Under the pieces are notes generated by a model. It was not told the DNA's origin. It was given only the letters and a program-made list of their open reading frames with translations, and searched no databases. The position numbers and the translations under genes are program-made. This document shows positions 37,542 to 49,600 of a stretch of 64,000 nt of DNA, piece by piece. The stretch is from the NCBI GenBank assembly GCA_003116995.1, contig BDSL01000050.1, positions 558,001-622,000 of the forward strand, given 5' to 3'. This DNA is from Yamagishiella unicocca. Taxonomy: Eukaryota; Chlorophyta; Chlorophyceae; Chlamydomonadales; Volvocaceae. Each line of letters begins with the position of its first letter. Position 1 is the stretch's first letter.

Positions 37542-37673
37542 CTAGCTTCGGTCGCTGCGTCATATGTACGAACGCCGTACGAGCCCATCAGGGGCGTGCC
37601 GCGAGTGCCGCCGCCGCTGCTAGTGCCGCTGCTAGTGCCGCTGCTAGTGCCGCTGGTGCCGTGCGAACATTAC

Positions 37674-40600
37674 CTGTACGGCAGCCCCCTCCTCCTCCTC
37701 CTCCTCGTCGGAGCTGCGGGACAGGTCCACCACATCCGCGTCCCGCCACCGCACAGAAGCCCGCACGCCGCCAGTCTGGCCTCCGCCTCCGCCACCGCCG
37801 CTGCCACCGCCACCGCCGCTGCCACCGCCGCCGCCGCCGCCGCTGCCACCGCCGCCGCCGCTGCCACCGCCGCTGCCACCGCCGTCACCACCTCCGTCAC
37901 CACCTCCGTCACCACCTCCGTCACCGCCTCCGTCACCGCCTCCGTCACCTCCCCCGTCACCGCCTCCGTCACCGCCTCCGTCACCACCTCCGTCACCACC
38001 TCCGTCACCGCCTCCGTCACCACCTCCGTCACCGCCTCCGTAATCCCCGCCGCTCCCGCCGCCTGGCAGCCAATCCTCCCCCCTTTTGTCACCACCCAGA
38101 TCCCGCAGCTTTGCCTCCCCCCCCGCGGGCTCAGCCAGCGCCCTCCCTGGCGCCGCCACGCGCCCCCGCGCCAGCCGACTCGGCGTCTCCGCTTCAGCCC
38201 GTCCTCCCCGCTGCCGTACATCGCCGGCGGCGCCGCCGTCACGCCCGCCACGGCGTCCACCGCCGCCGCCGCCGCGGCGGCCGCTGCTCCGTCCCCGGCT
38301 CCTGGGCTGCATTGCCCGGCCTTTCCCCCGGCCGCCACTGCCGTCGACGCATTCCGCTGCAGCAGCAGCTTCAGCAGCAGCAGCAGCAGGGGCAGCTGCC
38401 CCTGCAGCGGCGGGAGAGTTCGGCTGGCCCTGCTGCCAGGCACCCGCCTTGGGCTGCTCTCCGCCGACCTTCCGTGCGCTCCGCTCAAGGGCCATCTGCG
38501 CGCGCAACAGGTTGGCGTGCGCTCGCGAGGTGCTGAGCTGCTGCTCGATATCCTGCGGGTGCCGCGGGCCCCAACCCGTGAATGGAGGGGGGGGGGGGGT
38601 CAGACAGGAATCCATTGTGGCCGCCACCCGCTGACGGCCCCCCCTGGAGGCGCCTTAGTAAGGGTCGCCGGGTGGACCTCCGGCGGCGGGCTCCCGCACC
38701 TCGCCCATACCCCACTGCAGAGGCACCTCGAATACCCCCACCTCGACCCCCCAAACAACCGGGTCATCTCGCCCCCCGAACCCCACCACCACCTCGACAA
38801 TCCGCACCCCCCCCGCACCTCTCACCCCTACCACCTCGACAGTCCGCCTTCCCCCGCACCTCTGACACCCCCACCGTTTTACGTCCACTCTGCACTTGCC
38901 AATGTCGCTGCTCGCTGGTCCCCCTGTCCGCATTTCCCCGTTCCGCATTTTCCCCCGTTCCGCATTTCCCCGTTCCGCATTTCCCCGTTCCGCCTTTTTC
39001 CCTCCGCACCATCAGCCCCACGTCCCACACCTATCCCAGACCCCCGTCCTGCACACTTCCCACCACTCTTTACTAAAGTGTGCGGGATGAACTTTACTTT
39101 AGTGTGCGGGATTAATAAATCATCCCGCACACTAATCCACGAGTTCCTCGGCCCACGCCCGTCGTGCCGTATCGTACACTGCCGTACCACACCGAGACCA
39201 TATCAGGGGCGGACCGGACCTCAGCTCCCCCTCTTTCGCCGCCCCGCCTCGGACTGTCCATCGCCCTGACCCCAGTAACTCGGTTGTACTATATAGCGAA
39301 TCGTTGGTATGGCAAGGTTACAGGGACCCAAGAAAGTTTGTTCTTAGCCTCGGTTTATATCCCACGTGTTCTAGACGCTTCTAGCCGCTCTCCTTCCCCC
39401 ACGCCTCGCGATGCCGGCCGTCGGTTACCGCAATCCAGGTGAGTCCCTTTCGAATCTGTTCACCCTGTGCGCTTGTTTGGCGACCGTTAGCTGGCGTTAG
39501 TTGCTGTTCGTATCGCCGACGTGGTTTCTCCCTAGTAAGGCGGCGCGGTTCAAGCCACGCGCCAGCAACGGGCGCACGCCAATGGAATCGGCAGCGTATT
39601 TCGTTTCCCAGGTAACGATCGGTGTCCGGGATGGGATAGCACGTCGCCAGGCCTCGGTGCATCCCACATCGCCACTTCCCCATTCCCCACTTCCCCAGTC
39701 CTATCTGCTTCGCGCTCCACACTATCGCCCACCCCGTTCCTTTTTCTCCGCTGCACCCACCGTCGCCGAGTCAGTTCTTGCGGCCGTCCACCCCAAGTCC
39801 ACCCTCTCTAACGCACCTCCCTCACCTGGATTCGTGGATTATCCTCCCCCCCCCCTCGCACCTGGCGCCCCGCCACCTCGACATCTCCCCCCCTCGCACC
39901 TGGCGCCACGCCCGCTCGTCCGTCAGCTGGTTTCGGAGCCCTTCAAGTTGCAGCTGCAGGGTGGCCGCCAGAGCGCGAGCCTCCAAGCCCACCTGCTCGG
40001 GGGGGGGGGGGTGAAACCGGTGACGCGAAAAACGACAAAATAGTGGGCGCATGGTCGGCGGACAGCGAGGATGTGGGCGCATGCTTGGGGGGGGGGGGTC
40101 GCGGAAGACCCGTGGATGCCCGGAAAAACCGTTTAGAACAGACTCGGGAAGGGGGGGGGCCGTGGTAGGGAGGGGTTGAGGGGGGGACGGCATTAAGACC
40201 CGGTTACACGACATGGTCAGCATATCCGGCGCATTGTGGTATGGCACATGGCTGAGGGCGCATGCTGTGGCGCTTTGTGTTCACCACCGAGAAACCGGGT
40301 GGGGGTGGGTGGGTGGTGTGGAAAGCGTTGATGCGAGGAGGACAGGATAGCTGGCGCATGGTCGGCGGGCAGCTCGTGAGAGGGATGGCCGGCGGGCAGC
40401 TCGCGAGAGGGATGGCCGGCGGGCAGCTCGCGAGAGGGATGGCCGGCGGGCAGCTCGTGAGAGGGATGGCCGGCGGGCAGCTCGTGAGAGGGATGGCCGG
40501 CGGGCAGCGGGTGAGGGGGGTGGCCGGGTCTGTTTCCCGCAGGTCCCTCGGGGCCAAGACAGGTGGGCAGCGACAGCGGCATACACGCCTGCGGGCGCAC

Positions 40601-43600
40601 CCAGCAGCCGCGGGCAGGTGAAGGGTGCGCCAGTTTACCGTTTGCTTAAGGAGGAATAATAACGATAATAACAGTAATAATGATACTTATACTTATTATA
40701 AGTATCAAGAATAATTTTACGCCGGCCGGAGCCTGGCGCGTATCAAGGGGTTGGGGGACTGAGGGGCGGACTCCGCCCCTGTATGTACGCCCGCACCACC
40801 GGGGCTGAAGGGGGAATATTCCTTCCACGATTGGGAATATTCCTTCCACGATTGGGAATATTCCTTCCATGACTGGGAATATTCCTTCCACGATTGGGAA
40901 TATTCCTTCATACTGTGAAGGGAGGAGCACATTAGATGTCCTGGTAGGGTGGCGGGCACGAGGTCCACGTACCAGCCCCAGCCCCAAACCCTAAAACCCT
41001 AAACCCCATCCCACCTCCTCCGCCGCCAGCAGCTTGACGTTCGCCTGCCGCAGCGAATGTACCTCGGCCAGCAGCTCAGCGTACGACATCTTGGCCGGCA
41101 GTGGCAGTGGCACTGGCAGTGGCGGCACTGCCTCCGCCGCCTCGGCCCCCTCGGCCGCCTCCAACTTGGGGCCCGACCGCTCCTGCAGCTCCGCCAGCAG
41201 GCGCTGCAGCAGTGGAGGTTCAGGGTTCAGGGTTCAGGGTTCAGGGTTCAGGGTTCAGGGTTCAGGGTTCAGGGTTCAGGGTTCAGGGTTCAGGGTTCAG
41301 GGTTCAGGGTTCAGGGTTCAGGGTTCAGGGTTCAGAGGCGCGTGTGGTGGCAGCAAGAAAACAAGGAAACGCGAAATCCCACGCCCAAGCAAAGAAGCTC
41401 ATGTATTTTAAGAACTGACCAACAAAGGAAAAGGAGACGACCACATCCCAGCCCCACCCCCAGCCCCCCCAGCCCCCTACACAATGCAAGCGTGTGCTTT
41501 GTATGTGTTTTACAGGGCATGTTTTGCAGCCCCCCCCACCCGGACGGCCTGGCTTTCCGGGTGAAAATTCCAAAAACCCCCCACCTCCAGTGTTCCACCG
41601 CCGCAGCTTCTCCACTGACCCCTGCCCGCGCGTCGCCGAACTGCCAGCTACCCAACGACACCCGCCCCCCCCAAAACACTACATTTCCCCACTACATTTC
41701 CCCAGTCGCGTCACCGGTTCTTTTATTGTAACCCCCCTCCCCTCCCCACACACACACATTTCCCATGTCGTGCAGCCGGAGCTTCTCGTTCCTTCCCCCC
41801 GCCCCCCCCCCGTCCCCGTCCCCGCCGTGGATTCGCGGATTCCCTTCTGAAACCCCCCAGCCCCACCTGCTGCTGCGCGCTGACCACTGTGTCCTTCAGA
41901 GTCAGCAGCCGAGACAGCTCGTCACGTTCGTAGCGCGTCGCTGACAGCTGGCGGGTCAACTCACCGGCCTGACGGCGGCAGCGGCTGATCTCGCGCCGCA
42001 GGCCCTTGTAAAACGTTTGCTACACAGCGGTGGGGCAAAGGGGGGGAGGGCCGGGGTAGAGCGTGGGTGCGGGCGGGGCGGGTTTCGAGGAAGACCCGTG
42101 GATGCCCGAAAATACCGTGTAGAACAGACGTTTTGAGGGGCGGGTGGGGGGGGTTGCAAGGAAAACCCGTGTACGAAAGGAAAACCGTTTGTAACATACG
42201 GTGGGCGGGGGGGGGCGGAGGGGGGGGGCGCGGCTCGCGGGTGAAACGCTCGGCCGGATGATTTGGCGGCTTCATCAGGCTAGGTAAACGACGACGACGG
42301 GTCATGGCCATCCCGGAGCCGCCGCCCATCCTCCCACACACCCACACCCAGCTCACCGTCTTCATGGCCTCCGCAATGGTGTTGAAGAACTGGCCTGCGC
42401 TTAACGGGAGCGGGAGGGGGGGGACCAGCGAGCGAGTGAGGGGCAGGGGGGGAGGGGGTTTGAGAAGAGAATCCGCGAATCCACGGCCGACAAACCGAGG
42501 GGGAGGGGGGGGCGTAAAGACCGTTTCCGCGACAAGGACAGGATAGTTGGCAACTGCCGCTCCCCAACTGCCGCTCCCCAACTGCCGCCCGCAACTGCCG
42601 ACCCCAGTGCCGAGCGGCGAGGACATCCGGGACTACGTGAGCAGAAAGAGCACACACGACTGGTACGACAGCAGCGCACAACTGCCACATCCCTCGTCCC
42701 TCGTCCCATGTCCCTCGTCGCGAGTCGCGACTAGCCTCACGCACCGTTTGTGTCCCAGCTCAACAAGATCTCCTCGCCGCGTAACACACGGCGGGTGGTG
42801 TAGTACAGCATCACCGGCATGAACCGCGTGTCGCCGTTGTCGTCTACGTACTTGGAGATGCCCTGTTAGGGGGGGTGCGAGGAAGACCCGTGGATGCCCG
42901 AAAAACACCGTTAGGGGGAGGAGGGGGGCATCCGCGAGTTCCGTTCCGTTCCGCCGTTTGTTTTGCGCGCCAGGGCTATAGAGCAGCCGGCTTCCATTTT
43001 TGCGCAACGGAAGGTTTCACAGTTTTGTCAAAGCAAGCAAGCAACGGACGGCGAGGAGCGCAGCCGTATTACCGACGGCGCAGGTTCGAGTCCTCCCCTC
43101 CCCCCCCCCGCCTCGACTCCTCGACAGTCGACCAGCAGCTACGCGCCAACACCCCGCCCCCACGGGTTTCCTCTCATAGATATGCGTACACGTACACACG
43201 TATACACACATACACTTACACGTACACACCCGAAGAAGTGTTCAGAAACGAGTTCTCCTCGTCACCGCGACCTGAGCATGGTTATCCCTCCCCCCCCTCA
43301 TATCCCGGGGGTCCTCTCGCGCCGCCCCCTTCCCCCCTCCTCTCTGCCAGCAGCTCCCTTCCACCTCCCCCCCCATGCGCCAACTTTCCTGTCCCGTTGC
43401 GTAAAACGGATTTTATACACCCCCCTAGTCCACTTTTTCTTCTTCTTCTTCACTGCACCCACCGTCGTCGCGTCCGTGTGTGTCGCATGCGCGCGCGTCC
43501 CGGTATCCGAAGGCTATGCACACGCTACATTTCCCCAGTCGAGTTACCGGTTCATTTATTATAACCCCCCTCTCTGCCAGCAACTCCCTTCCACCTCCCC

Positions 43601-46600
43601 CCCTCCCACTCTCTGCCAGCAACTCCCTTCCACCTCCCCCCCTCCCACTCTCTGCCAGCAACTCCCTTCCACCTCTCCCCCTCCCACTCTCTGCCAGCAA
43701 CTCCCTTCCACCTCCCCCCCTCCCACTCTCTGCCAGCAACTCCCTTCCACCTCCCCCCCTCCAACTCCCTTCCACCTCCCCCCCTGCCAGCAGCTCCCTT
43801 CCACCTCCCCCCCCACTCTCTGCCAGCAACTCCCTTCCACCTCCCCCACCTCCCACTCTCTGCCAGCAACTCCCTTCCACCTCCTGTTTTTAATGTCTGC
43901 GGTCGCCCTCATTTATCACGGTTTGTCATGCAACGGCTCACCCTGCCCGCCGTACCCCGTCCATCCTATATCCCCGCCATTGCCTTCCTTCCTTCCCCCA
44001 TTAATAATCGTAGTCCTAGCTTCGCGCGATCCATCCATCCCACTCACCCATCCCATTCACCCTGCCCGTCGCACGTCCTCCTCCTCGTGGTCCGGTCCTG
44101 ACGCTCGCCGCTTTTGCTCGCTCATTTGGTCTTTCCTTGCCATTCTCAGGTCAGTCTACCTCTCCCACTACTTTTCGCACGTAACGGGGCGGGTTCCCTT
44201 CTGCCGGGCACGCTGTTCTTTCGTTTGCATTCACGGGCTGTTGATAGCATCCGGGTCAGCTCGCCATCCCCAGCCTTCACCTCCATTACCTTCGCATCTT
44301 ACTACGACCACCATTTACTGGCTACTTCTTATCAGCTTGTCCGCCAGCCGCCTTTACTTTAGTCGCTTTTATACCACCTTTTCTTCTCGACTACGTTGCC
44401 TTATCACCTTACACTACGATTTAGCAGCGCCTCCGCTCCGTCTACTCGCCTCCCGTCTGTTATGGATCGCCATCTTCACCGCCTTGGTTTGTCGGCCGTG
44501 GATTCGCGGATTCTCTTTAAACACCCCCCCCCCCACTCTCTGCCAGACACTCCCTTCCACCTCCACCCTGTGAATGCCGCGTGCGCGGTTTCCCCCCCCC
44601 CAACACTCCCCAGGACACGCCCGGGCGGTGCAAGGAAAACCCGTGTACGAAAGGAAAACCGTTTAGGACAGACGCCCGGGAGGTTGCGAGGAGGACCCGT
44701 GGATGCGAGGAAAACCGTTTAGAACAGGCGTTTCGAGATGCCCAGGTGGGGGGAGTAGAAACATCGAACCCGGGCTAACTGGAAGCGCCGTGAGCCGGGC
44801 CCTGCCGGCCGCCGCCGTACGACTGTACGACGTGCCGTACCTGGATACTGGTGGCGTTTTTCCCTCGCCCGCGGTACCTGGTGTCGCAGCGGCACCCCCC
44901 CTTCCGGACCTCCTCGATCACCCGTCTGTTGTCGGTCCACAGCGTCTCGCAATTGCCCCTGCAGCCAGCAGGGCACACGGGCGCACACACATACACACAC
45001 ACACACACACACATCAGCGAGCCTGCTGCCGTGGGCCGGCTGCCTGACGCGTCTGGGAGAAGAACGGTCGGGCGAACTACCCGTGCTGAATTGGAGTCTA
45101 GTAGGGTTCTTAGTGGGAAATGCGGCCCTTTCGGAGCTGGGCAGAACACGGCTTGGGTCTGCTAGTGCAATGGTGGAGACGCTGCCAAAATGGCAGGCGC
45201 TCCTCAAGTGATGACGACCCGAGTTCTGCAGCCCTTTGTATGCTGCAGGCGGAGGCGAGGCGACCCAACCCAGCAGGGCCCCGCTCGTCGCAAGGTCTCA
45301 GCGGCGATCACCCGGCAGCCCCAGCACCCCGGGCAGGCCCCTCTCTGCCCACAGCCGCAGACTCGGCTCGTCAACCACCATCGGGTGACGCACCAGAACC
45401 GTTTCTCGTTGGCGTACGTCATCAAGCAGTGCCGAGTGTCGCCAACCACCACCAGCCGCTGGGACTCCGACTCGAAGTGCTGTGGGGTGGGGTGGCGAGG
45501 GAAGGGAGCCCCGGGCGAGGTGGGGTGGGGTGGGGTGGGGTTACAGAAAGGAACTGGTTACTCGACATGGGAAGTGTGGGTAGGGTGGGGTAGTGTGGGG
45601 TTGCGAGGAAGACCCGTGTACGCGTGGGGTGGATGGGGTGGGTTGGGGCAGCTCAAAAAGGAAAACACACACAAACACACACACTCTACTGGGCACCCTG
45701 CGGTGGGGCTGGGAAGTGGCCGGGGGGAGAGGCATGAGAGGAACCCCCCCTTCCGTTGCCTTCGCCTCCAGTCCTCCAGCATGCGCGTTCTCCAGCTTGG
45801 TGCATCTCCAGCCGCGTGTTCCAGACGCTTCCAACCCGGGTTTCCTAGTCAGAGCCGAACCCCCGGTTGTCCTCGCATAACCCCCCTCACCCCGGCTTTT
45901 CGCTTGTCTTTCTGCGCGCTTGTTTTCCGGCTGCTGTGGCGTTGCAGTTGCTGTTGCTGGCGTATGTCGCCTGGGTTTCTCAGCAGCCAGGGCGGCGCGG
46001 TTCAAGCCACGCGCCGGTCACGGAAGCCTGCCGGTCAAGATCTACAAAGTACCTCACGGCCGCTTTCGTGATATTTAGGGCTGAGTTGTCGTCACAGACG
46101 TAAGGCCCTTAGGCCTTGACCGTATTCCACCAAGAACCGTCGAAACGAACGGGACGGGATACAGGGACTGTCTGCTCGTACGCTTGCAGTCACGATGGGT
46201 GAAGCCTCTATCTCGTCCCCCACAGTCACGATCTGTATTCGGGCTGGCGGCTGGGACGGGGATGGGGCCGGGCTTCGCCGCGTCGCGCCCCACCAAGTCC
46301 AGCCCCCACAAGCCCCACCAAGTCCTCCTCCGCCTCCCATATGCACCCCGAACGCCAACGCAAACTAGGTTTAGACGTTCGCTTCCTAATCAGGCGCGCC
46401 ATCGACGGGCCACCACCTACCCTCCGCAGGTCTCCCGGATGGCCAACCCAAGTTCTGTTGCGTACACACCCACACGTGCGTGTGTATGTACGAAAGCTAA
46501 GCTCCTGCCCTCCATTTCCTAAGTCGTGTAACCGTCTCTCCTCCCACCCCCCAGCTACACTTCCCCGGTCGCGTCACCGGCTCTTTGATTGTAACCCCTC

Positions 46601-49600
46601 TACTCACACAAACCGCCGGCCCTCCCTCCCTCCCTGGCCCGAAACGTCTGTTCTAAACGGTTTTTCCTGGCATCCACGGGTCTTCCTCGAAACCCTCCCT
46701 GGCCCCACCTCCGTCCAAGAGTAGTTGTGGGTGTAGGCCTCCCGCAGCTGCAGCTGCTGAGTCTCGTCCGCCAGCACTCGCTCGTCGTTGGCGGCCTGGG
46801 GGGTCGTTCGAAGGGCTTCAGCACTCAACAACCAGTGACCACCGCCAACGGATACCAAATGGTACGACCGAGTGGTACGACCAAGTGGTACAACCAAGTG
46901 GTACGGCCAAGTGGTACGACCAAGAGATATACGACCAAGTGGTATGACCGAGTGGTACGACCGAGTGGTACGACCAAGAGGTACGACCAAGAGGTACGAC
47001 CAAGTGGTACGACCAAAGGCCTACAACCGGACTTCAGGGCGTCGTACGACCCGAGTAAAGGTTTTCCGTCGTGCCCCACATTGGAGGGGGAGGGACACTA
47101 ACCTAGCGGGGGAGTTGCAAGGAACCCACCTAGCGGGGGTTCGAGGGAAACCCGTGGATGTCCGAAAAAAACCGTTTAAAACAGAAGCGGGGGGGGGAGA
47201 GGGCACCGCGGGCGCGACCTCCCCCCTGGGTGCCCTCGCTCCCCACACAGGCTCTTATCCCCCCCCCACACACCCACCTGGGTGCCCTCGCTCCCCACAC
47301 AGGCTTCCCCCCCCCCCACCTGGGTCTTCACGGTCCCGAAGTAAGCACCTAGGAGCTTGCCGGCGGGTATGTCCTCTGAAGGAGGTGGGGGGCCAGAAGA
47401 CCCGGTTACACGAGGGAAGGTTTTGTAAGAGAATCCGCGAGTCCACGTCCGACAAACCAAGGGGGGTTACAATTATGGAACCGGTAACGCGAAAGGGGAA
47501 ATTTAGTGGTACAAACCAAGGGGGGGGGAGAAGACTCGGCGATCCGGTTACATGAGGGGGGTTCGAGGGAAACCCGTGGATGTCCGAAAAAACCGTTTGA
47601 AACAGAAGTTTTGAGATGCATGCTGGAGAACTGGGTTGGGGATACGAAAGCCGAAGGTCGTAATATGACCTTTGGCGGCTAAGCTATATCGGCTACGGCG
47701 AGACGAAAGGAAGCGAGGACCCCACGCGACGCACGTAAAGTTTTCGCAGAAGCGGTTTTGGGCGCTAGTAGGAAAACTGTGGGAGTTGGGGCGCTATGGG
47801 AGAGCGGCCATCGCGGTCCGGTCCCAGTCCCAGTCCTAGTCGGAGTCCCCGTCCCGACCCGCCCGAATACCGACCAGATGTGTGAGGAAGCTGTCATTAC
47901 CAGACGAGGTCCGCTGTCGTCCAGGAGAGCAGGCCGAAGCCGCGCCGCGCCGCCATGGGGGACGCGAAAGCCCAGACGCAGTTCCCGACGCCCGCAGACA
48001 AGAACGCAACGACTAGCAAAAAACTACCAGAACAGAGGCCCAACCCAGTGGCGGAACTCACCTGGCCAGGGCCCAGAGCGGGTGGGGAAAGCGGTCGACG
48101 CGAAGCATGCGGGCAGGGGGCAGCAGGGGGCGTTAGAAACAATATCCAGGCGCTAAGCGGGTGGACAGGGGTCAAAGCAACGAAGAGGCCCCAGCGGCGC
48201 GGCGAAAGAGGCGGAGTCAGGAAAGGGGATGATGGATATACGGGGAGTCGGGTACAACGCGGGCTGGTACGGCGGCGTACGGCGTTGGACGGCGGAGGCC
48301 TGTACGACGGAAGGAGGAAGTGAGAAAATATGGGGCGTGAAGATGCGGGAAAGGGGGCAAGGTTACATGAGGGGGGGGAGAAGACTCGGCGAAAAGAGGG
48401 GGGGCAGAGAAGACCCGGCGAAGATTGGGGCCCGAGTAGGCGGGGAAAAGGGGGGGGCCCGGAGGGAGCAAAAGAGGATACCTGTGGAACGGCACAGGAG
48501 GAAGGAAGCCAGGAAAGAGCCAGCCCACCTCCGCCACCCCGGGCACCCACCTGCCGCCTCAAGCATCCGCTGCTTCTTCCTCATGCTCCGGCCAACCTGC
48601 CGCCCAGGGGGGGAGGGAGGGGTGTTGCAGCAACGGCTCGCTCCGAAACCGCTCACACGCACCGGGACTCCGCGGCGGGGGGGTTCGAGGGAAACCCGTG
48701 GATGTCCGAAAAAATCGTTTAAAACAGAAGTTTTGAGATGCATGCGGGAGAACTGGGTTGGGGATACGAAAGCCGAAGGTCGTAATATGACCTTTGGCGG
48801 CTAAGCTGTATCGGCTACGGCGAGACGAAAGGAAGCGAGGACCCCGCGCGACGCACGTAAACTTTTCGCAGAACCGGTTTTGGGCGCTAGCAGGAGAACT
48901 GTGGGAGTTGGTGCGCTATGGGAGAGCGGACATCGCGGTCCGGTCCCAGTCCCAGTCCTAGTCGGAGTCCCAGTCCCGACCCGCCCGAATACCGACCAGA
49001 TGCGTCGGGGGGGGGGGGGGGTAGCATCACGTCACGAAGTGGGCCGCACCGCATGGTACCCCACAGCTTTACAACCCACCCCGGCCGGAAGCCCAAATCC
49101 CACGCCCGTTGCTCCGAAACCCGCCGCTCTACTTCCTCCCAGACGCTCCGAAACCCGCCGGTCTCGCCTCCACCCCGCTGCTCCGAAACCCGCCGTTCTC
49201 GCCTCGCCCTCGATGCTCCGAAACCCACCGCGCTCTCACTCCCCCCAGGTGCTCCGAAACCCGCCGCTTCCACTTTCATTCGCCCCGATTGCTCCGAGAC
49301 CCGCCGCCCCCCCCCGGATGCTCCCAAACCCGCCGTTGCCGCCCACCCCAGGGTCGCACGTACGAACGGGTTGTTGTACACTGGATGGCAGGGGTCCGTC
49401 ACGTCCACCAGCCTGATCCTCCTGGGAATGACGCGGGACTCCACCTCCTGCACTCGGGCAGCGAGGAGGGGAGGGGAGCGAGGAAGGGGAGGGGAGCGAG
49501 GGGAAGGTGGGAAGAAGCGACGACGGTGGGTGCAGTGAAGAAGAAGAACGAGTGGGCTGCAGTGTGTGTGGAGGGGGGCCGAGGGAAAACCGACCGTGTG

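Noticed and set aside
37232..39269. Plus-strand frames of 434 and 557 codons rich in His/Arg/Pro/Thr
   Set aside because: Antisense of the large SET-gene exon and its 9-bp repeats. Composition follows the repeat period and there are no protein-family features.
42963..44573. 536-codon plus-strand open frame
   Set aside because: Runs through a 39-40-bp minisatellite and family-B/C repeats in a SET-gene intron. Pro/Ser/Thr low complexity, no domain.
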